This document shows, piece after piece, positions 55,740-62,459 of a stretch of DNA of 64,000 bases (within the stretch, counting starts at the first letter, position 1; each line of letters opens with the position of its first letter). The DNA comes from JBHGAV01 sp041946685 (lineage in GTDB: Bacteria > Acidobacteriota > Terriglobia > Bryobacterales > Bryobacteraceae), in assembly GCA_041946685.1 (NCBI GenBank), contig JBHGAV010000001.1:82648-146647 (forward strand), given 5' to 3'. Below the pieces are notes generated by a model. The model worked only from the letters and a program-made list of their open reading frames with translations. It was not told where the DNA came from and ran no database searches. The translations under genes were made by a program, and so were the position numbers.

Positions 55740-56078
55740 TCACGCCAGCGCTTCCAGCGCCGCCTGAAGCTCATCCCGGGCGTGCGTGTCGCCCTTGCGT
55801 GCCGCCGCCTCGATCCCTTCCCGGTACGTCTGGCGCGCCTCTTCACGGCGGCCGAGTTTCTCCAGCGTTTGGCCGGCGTGGAAGTAGGCATAGGCGTGGT
55901 CCGGCCTCAGTTCCATGAGGAGCCGGAACTCGGCGACAGCCAGATCGTATTCCCCGGCCTTGATGTACTCCATAGCCAGGCCATAGCGTGCCAGCGCGTC
56001 GGCGGGATTCCGGGCCAGGATGTCTTTCAGGGCCTGCAATCGATCCGCGGGCATATCGAGCTCACGATTCCTCTCCAT
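55740..56078 (-). CDS. Tetratricopeptide-repeat protein
   Basis: A 112-residue helical protein with about two to three TPR units ('ALARYGLAMEYIKAGEYDLA', 'AYAYFHAGQTLEKLGRREEA'). It is a scaffold-type domain without visible signal peptide or catalytic residues. ATG 56078 lies 15 nt from the divergent thioesterase start, so both promoters must overlap the other gene or be absent. An in-frame ORF extension to 56237 is the shadow of the thioesterase. Confidence 0.78.
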   Translation of the reverse strand: MERNRELDMPADRLQALKDILARNPADALARYGLAMEYIKAGEYDLAVAEFRLLMELRPDHAYAYFHAGQTLEKLGRREEARQTYREGIEAAARKGDTHARDELQAALEALA

Positions 56079-56093
56079 GATAAGATACCGGCG

Positions 56094-56570
56094 ATGGAAG
56101 GCCGCTTCGTCCGTGAATCCGTTTCCGAATACGCCGAGCTCGCCCTGCCCAACGACACCAATGCGCTCGGAACCTTGCTCGGTGGCAAGGTCATGCACCT
56201 GGTGGATCTGGCCGGCGCCATGGCGGCCATGCGTCACGCCCGCTCAACAGTGGTCACGGCGTCCATCGACTACATGAACTTCCTGCACCCTATCCGCGTC
56301 GGTCAGTTGGTCCTCCTGCGCTCGTCGGTGAACCGAGTTTTTCGCACATCCATGGAGGTGGGCGTCAAGGTCTTCGTCGAGGATCTGCTTAGCGGAGAGT
56401 TGTCCCACACCTCTTCCGCATACCTGACCTTCGTCGCCATCGATGCCCGCGGGGCTTGCGTTCCCGTGCCGCCGGTCATCCCCGAAACCGGCGATGAAAA
56501 GCGAAGGTACGAGGAAGCGGTCAGGAGGAGAAGCGAGCGCCTGGCCCTCAGGAGCCGCTCCCGCCATTAG
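56094..56570 (+). CDS. Acyl-CoA thioesterase, hotdog fold (YciA-like)
   Basis: A 158-residue single-domain hotdog hydrolase. 'NDTNALGTLLGGKVMHLVDL' carries the Asn/Gly...Asp pattern of the acyl-CoA thioester hydrolase family, and 'RSTVVTASIDYMNFLHPIRV' and 'VGVKVFVEDLLSGE' complete the fold. It cleaves acyl-CoA to free acid and CoA. Chain-length preference is not deducible. The C-terminal ~30 residues are strongly basic. Confidence 0.9.
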   Translation: MEGRFVRESVSEYAELALPNDTNALGTLLGGKVMHLVDLAGAMAAMRHARSTVVTASIDYMNFLHPIRVGQLVLLRSSVNRVFRTSMEVGVKVFVEDLLSGELSHTSSAYLTFVAIDARGACVPVPPVIPETGDEKRRYEEAVRRRSERLALRSRSRH

Positions 56571-56592
56571 GGCAGGGAGCGTGTGGGGGCCC

Positions 56593-56895
56593 TCAAGGAT
56601 TGACTTTGTACATGTACTTGATGTTGGGCTTGTAGACCAGCAGGTTGGGCCCGTCCTCGCGGTTGATCTTCAGGCAGCTCTTGTCGTACCACTCGATGAC
56701 CCCGTGCACCGTCTCGCCGTCGCAGAGCACAAAAGTCATGGGCGTGCGACTCTGCATCTGCTTCAAATAATAGAAACTCTCCGCATGCGTCTGCTCGGGA
56801 GGGGCCGATTTCGGCTTCTGGTTGCGGCGGCTGCCGGCCTGCTCCTTGGCTCCGCTGAAATTAGGACGGATAAGCTTGCGGTTGAGGCTCTCCAC
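56593..56895 (-). CDS. Hfq-like (Sm-fold) RNA-binding protein
   Basis: A 100-residue protein. The basic, low-complexity N-terminus (residues 1-38) precedes an Sm domain (~40-98) with '[20 protein letters not shown]' (Sm1) and '[17 protein letters not shown]' (Sm2). The Hfq signature YKHAIS is replaced by YKPNI, so it is a divergent member. The start is GTG 56895, with AGGAG upstream; an in-frame ORF extension to 57018 crosses the likely promoter. Hfq-type proteins pair small RNAs with mRNAs. Downstream of the two-component pair, it may use a separate promoter (56990-57018). Confidence 0.83.
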   Translation of the reverse strand: MESLNRKLIRPNFSGAKEQAGSRRNQKPKSAPPEQTHAESFYYLKQMQSRTPMTFVLCDGETVHGVIEWYDKSCLKINREDGPNLLVYKPNIKYMYKVNP

Positions 56896-56989
56896 AACAC
56901 AACTCCTGACGATTAGTGACGGGCCGGAACTTCGATACACCCCTGTTCGATTCCAGAGCTTTGGATTGAGTGGTTCCGACTTTAGACTA

Positions 56990-57018
56990 TTGATACCACA
57001 CGCCCCCCCCCGCCGCAA
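56990..57018 (-). promoter_or_regulatory. Putative promoter of the Hfq-like gene with a G9 tract in its spacer
   Basis: On the minus strand TTGCGG (57013-57018) and TATCAA (56990-56995) are separated by exactly 17 nt, of which nine are an uninterrupted G run (57003-57011). Transcription would begin near 56983, giving an ~88-nt leader. Slippage in the tract would alter the spacing. The hexamers are 4/6 to consensus each. Confidence 0.4.
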
Positions 57019-57041
57019 GGGACATCCAATACCCGCCGGTG

Positions 57042-57695
57042 CTACAGACAGTCGCGGTATTGTTCGAGCGCCACGCGAACCAGTTGGCTGCGGGTGCGCA
57101 CCCCGGTCTTGAAGAACAACTGCTGGAGCGTCGCCTTGACCGAACTCTCCGAGACCTGCAGCCGCACTGCAATCTCCTTGTTAGCCAGCCCCTGAAACAC
57201 GCTCCGGAGCACTTCCTTCTCGCGCTCGCTAAGCTTCCGTCCCCTGCTGTCCAGGTCGCTGGATTGGCTCTCTTGAAGCAGGATCTTCAGGTAACGCTGA
57301 TCGAGCCAGATTTCGCCCGCCATGACCTTGCGAATCGCCTTGGCCAGAAGGCTGGGAGGATTGTGCTTCAGGAAAATCCCGGTGACACCCAACCGGAGCA
57401 TTTCGGCAACCTCGTTGTCGCCTAGCCCGGCGGTTACCACCAGCACGCGCCCTTGATAGCCTCGTTGCGCGGCAAGCACCAGGAACCGGCTTCCCGTTTC
57501 CGCTCCAAGATCGTAGTCCAGCAGGATCAGATCGATTTCCCTGCTTTCAAGCACGCGCAGAGCCTCTTCCCCCGTGGAGCAGGGCACCGCCACGTCGAAG
57601 TCGGGCTCCGAAGCAAGCAGCCGGGCGAGGCCTTCCCGAAACAGCGCATGATCGTCCAACAGCAGGAGGCGGATCTTCCCGCTTTCGTCGCTCAT
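57042..57695 (-). CDS. NarL/LuxR-type response regulator
   Basis: A 217-residue regulator. The receiver domain (~8-125) has the acidic pair '[17 protein letters not shown]', the phospho-acceptor Asp60 ('LILLDYDLG'), Thr in 'VLVVTAGLG' and Lys in 'GIFLKHNP'. The LuxR-type helix-turn-helix ('[20 protein letters not shown]', '[20 protein letters not shown]') is C-terminal. Its ATG overlaps the stop of the histidine kinase gene by 4 nt (ATGA), so the pair is co-translated. NarL-type proteins bind inverted TAC/GTA half-sites, compatible with the palindrome 59187-59200. Confidence 0.93.
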   Translation of the reverse strand: MSDESGKIRLLLLDDHALFREGLARLLASEPDFDVAVPCSTGEEALRVLESREIDLILLDYDLGAETGSRFLVLAAQRGYQGRVLVVTAGLGDNEVAEMLRLGVTGIFLKHNPPSLLAKAIRKVMAGEIWLDQRYLKILLQESQSSDLDSRGRKLSEREKEVLRSVFQGLANKEIAVRLQVSESSVKATLQQLFFKTGVRTRSQLVRVALEQYRDCL

Positions 57696-59113
57696 CGCAG
57701 CTCCGGCGCGGCCTCGCTCTGCGGGAGCGTCGCTAGTTCCACGGCGAAACAGGTGCCCATCGGTTGGGCCTCGTGGCGAAGCTCGCCGGCGAAAGAGCGG
57801 GCCAGCGCTCTGGACAGGTACAGGCCTAGCCCCGTGCCGTCCGAGGTGTGCCGGAACGGCTGGAAGAGTTGATCCGGGTGTTCCACGCCCGGACCGGTGT
57901 CGAAGAAACGCACGACGACGCGACCGTGCTCTACCGAAGTGGAGATCCGCACCTTCTTCTCCTCGGACTGCCGCAGCGCCCTCTGGCTGTTCGCCGCCAG
58001 GTTCATGAAGATGTGCAGGAGTCCGTGGCGTTCGGCCGAGACCGGAGGGATGTCCTCGAGAATCTGCATTTCCAACGTCGCCTCTTCCTCGGCGAAGGAG
58101 GGCTCGACGATGATTCGGAATTCCTCGAGCAACTCGTTCAGCTTGACGCTGGCCGGGGCCTTCTGCGAAGCCGTGCGGAGTTCGGAAGCCACCAGGCTCC
58201 CGAGCCCGTCCACCAGCGTCCCGAGCGCCTGAAAGTCCTCAGAACGCTCGATCCCTGGCACCCGCCGCAGATTGGCGTGTACGACGGCGATCGCGGCACA
58301 GATGTTGCGTATCTCGTGGCTGACGGCGCGGATGAGGATACGGGAGCTTTTCATCAATTGGTCGAAGCCGAGGGCCTCCCTGTCCCTCAGTTCCTCGGAT
58401 GTGTCCAAAACGATGGCCGCCAGCATCGGTCCGGAGACTGTTGCATAGCTGGAAAGCCAGATATGCGCCGGGAAAACTTCGCCGTTCCGCCGCCGGCCTT
58501 TGCATTCCAGCATGGTTCGGAAGATCCGCCCGCTATCGTCCGCCGGCGGCACCCCGGCCAGCAGTGGAAAGTATCGTCCGATGTGTTCTCCGCTCAGCGC
58601 GTCCTGCGAAGCCCCCAGCATCTGATGCGCGGCTTGGTTGGCAAGCCGGATGTTGCCGCCGACGTCCGCCGTGAGAATCGCCGCCGGACTGGTCTCGATA
58701 AGCACCCGCAACTGCTGCTCGGCAGCCTCCCTCAAGTGGGCCTGTTCCTGAAGTTGGCGCAACTGCTCCAGTTTGCGCCTGCGGCGCTCGGCCAGTTCGG
58801 CGACGAACAGGCCCGACCCCGCATAAGCCAGCAGGCCAAGCGCGCTGCGCAGCGCCACTCCCCGCTCCCAGGCGAATGGCCCCAGCGCCTCCCGCAGCAG
58901 CGTGCACAACACGGCAAGCGCCAGAATCTCCTTCCGGCTGAGGTATAGCGCGGCAAACAGGATTGGCAGCAAGTACAGAAAGCCCAGCGAAACGCCCCGG
59001 CTCAGCCTGCTCAGGTCCGCCAGGGCAATCGAGGCCATGAGAAACGCGAGCGCGGCCAGCACCGCTGTCCTATCGGATCTCTCGCCCGTGCTAATAAACT
59101 CCTGCAGCTTCAC
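57692..59113 (-). CDS. Membrane histidine kinase with PAS domain
   Basis: A 473-residue sensor kinase. About four hydrophobic helices lie at residues 15-110, followed by a coiled segment and a PAS domain (~130-245). The dimerisation helix has the phospho-His266 in 'RAVSHEIRNICAAIAVVHAN', and the ATPase has 'LLHIFMNLAANSQRAL' (N box) and 'FFDTGPGVEHPDQLFQPFRH' with 'TGLGLYLSRALA' (G boxes). The partner regulator is encoded directly downstream. The start is GTG 59113. The signal is unknown. A kinase with a membrane region and PAS is compatible with redox or small-ligand sensing. Confidence 0.92.
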   Translation of the reverse strand: MKLQEFISTGERSDRTAVLAALAFLMASIALADLSRLSRGVSLGFLYLLPILFAALYLSRKEILALAVLCTLLREALGPFAWERGVALRSALGLLAYAGSGLFVAELAERRRRKLEQLRQLQEQAHLREAAEQQLRVLIETSPAAILTADVGGNIRLANQAAHQMLGASQDALSGEHIGRYFPLLAGVPPADDSGRIFRTMLECKGRRRNGEVFPAHIWLSSYATVSGPMLAAIVLDTSEELRDREALGFDQLMKSSRILIRAVSHEIRNICAAIAVVHANLRRVPGIERSEDFQALGTLVDGLGSLVASELRTASQKAPASVKLNELLEEFRIIVEPSFAEEEATLEMQILEDIPPVSAERHGLLHIFMNLAANSQRALRQSEEKKVRISTSVEHGRVVVRFFDTGPGVEHPDQLFQPFRHTSDGTGLGLYLSRALARSFAGELRHEAQPMGTCFAVELATLPQSEAAPELR

Positions 59114-59186
59114 GCCCTATTCCGCTTCCTCAAACCGGAGCTACGAGACAAGAATACTTCAACGTTCTTTTAAGGTCTAGAACCCC

Positions 59187-59200
59187 GGTACTTAAGTACC
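59187..59200. promoter_or_regulatory. Perfect 14-bp palindrome GGTACTTAAGTACC, candidate response-regulator operator
   Basis: An exact self-complementary 14-mer, 74 nt upstream of the kinase start and immediately before the plus-strand promoter at 59202. NarL/LuxR-family regulators commonly bind such TAC-N-GTA palindromes. It could control both the kinase operon and the small RNA unit. The symmetry is seen directly. The binder is inferred. Confidence 0.5.
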
Positions 59201-59201
59201 A

Positions 59202-59230
59202 TTGGCGTGCCCGAAAGATAGGATTACAGT
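59202..59230 (+). promoter_or_regulatory. Promoter of the putative small RNA
   Basis: TTGGCG (59202-59207), a 17-nt spacer and TACAGT (59225-59230) form a reasonable sigma-70 promoter two bases downstream of the palindrome. The predicted start is near 59237, with no ORF downstream before the terminator. Confidence 0.45.
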
Positions 59231-59236
59231 CCCGTG

Positions 59237-59412
59237 CCCAAAGTGCTACTCTACCCGTGGTGGCAGATCAGACGAGCCGGATGGAACAGACGGCCGGATG
59301 ATTGGAGGCCCCAACGGAATCATAGGGTTCAACGTTCACTCCTCCTGCCGGTGAGAAGACCGGCATCAAGGCCTGTCGCCCCCGAATCCTGGGGGTGACA
59401 GGCCGTTTCTTC
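59237..59412 (+). ncRNA. Putative structured small RNA, possibly 6S-like
   Basis: The 418-nt gap 59114-59531 holds a promoter, about 175 nt without a protein gene, and a strong terminator, all on the + strand, while the kinase gene runs the other way. The RNA can form ATGATT/AATCAT (59298-59303 with 59318-59323), GGCAG/CTGCC and GAG/CTC outer pairs, and a hairpin TGCCGG/CCGGCA (59346-59365). A segment AGGGTTCAACGTTCACTCC resembles the 3' central-bubble strand of 6S RNA (E. coli has AGGGTTCAAGGGTTACAG). The size also fits 6S. The identity remains unproven. It neighbours an Hfq-like gene, so an Hfq-bound RNA is another possibility. Confidence 0.45.
59370..59404 (+). terminator. Rho-independent terminator of the small RNA
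   Basis: GGCCTGTC (59370-59377) pairs with GACAGGCC (59397-59404), extended by CCCCC/GGGGG inside, giving a ~14-bp stem with a seven-base loop. It is followed by GTTTCTTCTC. The strength and T-rich tail on the + strand only indicate a true terminator for a transcript entering from the left. Confidence 0.75.
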
Positions 59413-59424
59413 TCTGAGTACAAT
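59395..59424 (+). promoter_or_regulatory. Promoter of the GT9-like gene
   Basis: GTGACA (59395-59400), 18-nt spacer and TACAAT (59419-59424). Its -35 box lies inside the 3' arm of the upstream terminator hairpin, a compact arrangement. Transcription should start near 59431. Confidence 0.5.
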
Positions 59425-59531
59425 CGAACATAGCCAGTCAATCGCCAGCGCCGCCCCCTGCCGAAATCGCGCAAGTCATCCTGGATGCGTGTCTGGCCGG
59501 AGGCGCTTGGCCGGAGCCACAACTGGACTCT

Positions 59532-60707
59532 TTGCTTGAAATCGCGTTGTCGGCCGACCCCGTCCAGGCCCGTCATGGAAGCGACGCGCTGTTTCGAGTG
59601 CTGGTCGAGGGCATCGCCGACCGGTTTGAGCCGCGGCTCTCCGGCGTCTACGCCGGCGTGATCTCACGCGCGATTGCCCGCGCGGTCCCGGGTCACGATC
59701 CTGGGAAGCTCGTGGCGCGATATCACCGCATCCGGCGAGTCCGGCCCTTCCACGGCAGCATCGGCAGTGATGAGTTCGTTTACGTTCTGTCACGCGTGAC
59801 GCTCGGCGCCGATGTCGCGGTCACCAGCGTCCTGCTCGACGCTGCCAAGCGCCGGTTTCCGGAGGCCCGCGTGTGCCTGGTTGGCAGTGAGAAGAGCCGG
59901 GATCTGTTCGCCGCCGACCCGAGGGTCGAGTGGCTCCCCGCGGACTACGGCCGCCACGGCACGCTGCGGGAGCGGCTGGCCGCGGGCGAAGCGCTGGCGG
60001 CGCGCCTGGCGGCTTCGGCCTCCCTCGTGATCGACCCCGATTCCCGATTGACGCAGCTTGGCGTCTTGCCGGTCTGCCCCGAGAAGAACTACTTGCTCTT
60101 CGAGAGCCGGGCGTACGGCGGGGACGGCGAGGGCTCCCTCACCACCCTCGCCCAGCGCTGGGCGGCGGAGGTCTTCGGCGTGGATGACGCAGCGCCCTAC
60201 GTGGCACTCGCCGAAGCGCCGGGAGGAATCGCCGGGCCTTTCATCCTGGTGAACCTGGGCGTCGGCGGGAATCCGGCCAAACGTATCCCCGGAGACTTCG
60301 AACGGGACTTGCTTCGCGGCCTGCTGAGGAAGGGACTGAAGCTTGTTGTGGATCTCGGAGCGGGAGGCGAGGAGGAGGAGCGGGTGCGCCGCGCCATCGC
60401 CGGCTGCACGGTGCCCGAAGGTGCGCTGACAAGCTGGCGCGGCTCGTTCGCCGCGCTGGCTGCATTGATCCGGAAGAGTAGCCTCTATGTAGGTTACGAT
60501 TCCGGAGGCCAGCATGCCGCCGCCGTGTGCGGCACTCCGCTGGTCACCGTCTTTGCGGGCTCAGTCTCGCCTCGCATGTTCGCCCGCTGGCGCCCCACCG
60601 GCCCCGGGCCCAAGGAAGTGATCCAGGCCGACCGGTCAGACCCGCGGACTGTGTTGGAGCAGACCCTTGCCGCCGCCGGCAGGTTCATCCGCGATCCAGG
60701 CGCGTGA
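59532..60707 (+). CDS. GT9-family-like glycosyltransferase
   Basis: A 391-residue protein from a TTG start. The C-terminal half has the ADP-heptose/LPS-heptosyltransferase-like fold: 'GPFILVNLGVGGNPAKRIPG' (donor-site loop), 'SLYVGYDSGGQHAAAVCGTP' and 'VTVFAGSVSPRMFARWRP', analogous to the D-S-G-x-x-H-x-A block of heptosyltransferases. The N-terminal ~120 residues are helical and unfamiliar. The frame is open and protein-like back to ~59422 ('AEIAQVILDACLAGG'), so translation may begin upstream at a rare codon. No ATG or GTG is in frame there. It overlaps the convergent radical-SAM gene by 23 nt. Confidence 0.75.
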   Translation: MLEIALSADPVQARHGSDALFRVLVEGIADRFEPRLSGVYAGVISRAIARAVPGHDPGKLVARYHRIRRVRPFHGSIGSDEFVYVLSRVTLGADVAVTSVLLDAAKRRFPEARVCLVGSEKSRDLFAADPRVEWLPADYGRHGTLRERLAAGEALAARLAASASLVIDPDSRLTQLGVLPVCPEKNYLLFESRAYGGDGEGSLTTLAQRWAAEVFGVDDAAPYVALAEAPGGIAGPFILVNLGVGGNPAKRIPGDFERDLLRGLLRKGLKLVVDLGAGGEEEERVRRAIAGCTVPEGALTSWRGSFAALAALIRKSSLYVGYDSGGQHAAAVCGTPLVTVFAGSVSPRMFARWRPTGPGPKEVIQADRSDPRTVLEQTLAAAGRFIRDPGA

Positions 60708-61662
60708 GCCCGGCTTCCCTGGCCCAGCGGATGGCCTGCTGGTACTCGGCGCTGGTGATCCGGCGCGAGAGCTCGGGGATTCCTGGAGCTTTGTGCGCGG
60801 GACGGTACTGGGCCATGATGTTCACGTAGGTGGAGCGGCTGAGCCGGGTCGCGACGAACTGCACGAACTTGTCCGTCCCGGCGATATTGCCGGGCAGCAC
60901 CAGGTGCCGTATCATCAGGCCCCGCAGGGCGATCCCGTCCTCATCCACAACCAAGTCTCCCACCTGGCGGTGCATCTCCTCAATAGCGGCAGCGGCCCTC
61001 TCGGGATAGTCCCGCGCCCCGCTGGAGTACTTCTCCGCCATCGCGCCGTCTGCGTATTTGAAGTCCGGCAAGTAGATGTCAACAATTCCATCGAGCAGCT
61101 TGATGACTTCAACTGGCTCGTATCCGCCGCAGTTGTAGACCAGCGGCAACCGCAACCCGCGCCGGATGGCGGAGCCGAGGCCCGCCACGATGTTCGGCAC
61201 GATGTGAGTCGGGGTGACGAGATTGACGTTGTGGCACCCGATCCTCTGAAGATCGGCCATGAGGCGCCCGATGTCGTCGTCACCGGCGAACGAGCCGTCC
61301 CCTCGATGGTTGATCTCCCAGTTCTGGCAGAACACGCAGAGCAGGTTGCAGTTGCTGAAGAAGATCGTCCCCGAGCCCCCGCGTCCCACCAGCGGCTTCT
61401 CTTCGCCGAAGTGCGGATGGGTCGAGTACACTTTGGCCCGGGCTGTGGACGAGCAGATGCCTTTCTCGCCCTTCAACCGGTCCACGCCGCACTGGCGGGG
61501 GCACAGCCGGCACGAGCGGTAGATCGCCCGCAGTTCGCGCGCGCGCCGGTCGAGTTCCCCGCTACGCTCCAGTTTCAGGTAGGCGGGCTCGAAGTCCTTT
61601 CGCCGCGCCGCCGTGGAACCCAGAGCGGCCCCCAGAAACACGCGCCGCGTCGAATCCTCCAT
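60685..61662 (-). CDS. Radical-SAM protein related to pyruvate-formate-lyase activases (COG1313 type)
   Basis: A 325-residue protein. The radical-SAM cysteines are CxxxCxxC in 'SNCNLLCVFCQNWEINH' (residues ~103-119). An upstream Cys pair ('YRSCRLCPRQCGV') suggests a second Fe-S or zinc site, as in the COG1313 group. The extreme N-terminus has a twin-arginine-like 'RRVFLGAALGS', perhaps vestigial. COG1313 members are annotated as putative activating enzymes for glycyl-radical proteins, but no glycyl-radical enzyme is nearby. It lies 5 nt downstream of the fabG stop on the same strand, so the two are probably co-transcribed. Confidence 0.86.
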   Translation of the reverse strand: MEDSTRRVFLGAALGSTAARRKDFEPAYLKLERSGELDRRARELRAIYRSCRLCPRQCGVDRLKGEKGICSSTARAKVYSTHPHFGEEKPLVGRGGSGTIFFSNCNLLCVFCQNWEINHRGDGSFAGDDDIGRLMADLQRIGCHNVNLVTPTHIVPNIVAGLGSAIRRGLRLPLVYNCGGYEPVEVIKLLDGIVDIYLPDFKYADGAMAEKYSSGARDYPERAAAAIEEMHRQVGDLVVDEDGIALRGLMIRHLVLPGNIAGTDKFVQFVATRLSRSTYVNIMAQYRPAHKAPGIPELSRRITSAEYQQAIRWAREAGLTRLDRG

Positions 61663-61667
61663 CTAAC

Positions 61668-62402
61668 CTACATATACATGCCGCCGTTGACGTTCACAAC
61701 ATGGCCGGTGATGTAGGCCGCGTCGTCGCTGGCCAGGAAGTTCACGGCGTTCGCCACATCCTCGGGTTGGCCCGGACGCCGCAGCGCCACGGTGGCCAGC
61801 ATGCGGTCCTTGACCTCCTGCGGGAGCTTGGCCGTCATGTCGGTTTCGATGAATCCCGGCGCCACGGCGTTGGAGGTGATGCCGCGGCTCCCCACTTCCT
61901 GCGCAATCGCCTTGGTCAGGCCGATGATCCCCGCCTTGGAGGTAACGTAGTTGGCCTGGCCGGGATTGCCCATCTGGCCCACCACCGAGGCGATGTTGAT
62001 GATGCGGCCCCAGCGTTCTCGCAACATGCCCGGCAGGATCTGTTGCGTCGTGAAAAAGGCGCCGTTCAGATTAATCTCCAGCACCAGCCGCCAGTCCTCG
62101 GGCTTCATGCGCATGGCCAGGCCGTCGCGCGTGATTCCCGCGTTGTTCACGAGCACGTCAATCTTCCCCAGTTCCTTGAGCGCCGCGGCGACTCCCCGCT
62201 TGATGCTGTCGAGCGAGGTGACGTCAAAGTCCAGCGTCATCGCCTTGCCGCCGGCCGTGCGAATTTCCGCCGCCACCAGTTCGTTGTTCTCCAGTTCCGG
62301 TGAGGCGACCACGATCTCGTGCCCGGAGCGGCTCAACCTCAACGCGATGGCTCTTCCGATTCCACGGCTGGCGCCGGTCACGAATGCGATACGATTCGGC
62401 AT
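61668..62402 (-). CDS. fabG: FabG, 3-oxoacyl-[acyl-carrier-protein] reductase
   Basis: A 244-residue classical SDR. 'AFVTGASRGIGRAIALRLSR' is the NADPH-binding glycine motif, 'LVNNAGITRDGLAMRMKPED' the NNAG block, the catalytic Ser is in 'INIASVVGQMG' and Tyr/Lys in 'NYVTSKAGIIGL'. The close match of 'NNAGITRDGL' to FabG indicates the fatty-acid synthesis reductase and not a generic SDR. ATG 62402 is preferred over 62507, because the protein then starts just before the glycine motif. It is divergent from ubiD across 57 nt. Confidence 0.92.
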   Translation of the reverse strand: MPNRIAFVTGASRGIGRAIALRLSRSGHEIVVASPELENNELVAAEIRTAGGKAMTLDFDVTSLDSIKRGVAAALKELGKIDVLVNNAGITRDGLAMRMKPEDWRLVLEINLNGAFFTTQQILPGMLRERWGRIINIASVVGQMGNPGQANYVTSKAGIIGLTKAIAQEVGSRGITSNAVAPGFIETDMTAKLPQEVKDRMLATVALRRPGQPEDVANAVNFLASDDAAYITGHVVNVNGGMYM

Positions 62403-62459
62403 GCTTTCTCCTTGGATTTTCTCCGAAACCTCAATCATAGTAGATAGAGGCGACCCCCT

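Noticed and set aside
59202..59412. c-di-GMP riboswitch (GEMM-I or -II)
   Set aside because: Considered because of the c-di-GMP context, but neither the GEMM-I core nor the class II pseudoknot elements are visible.
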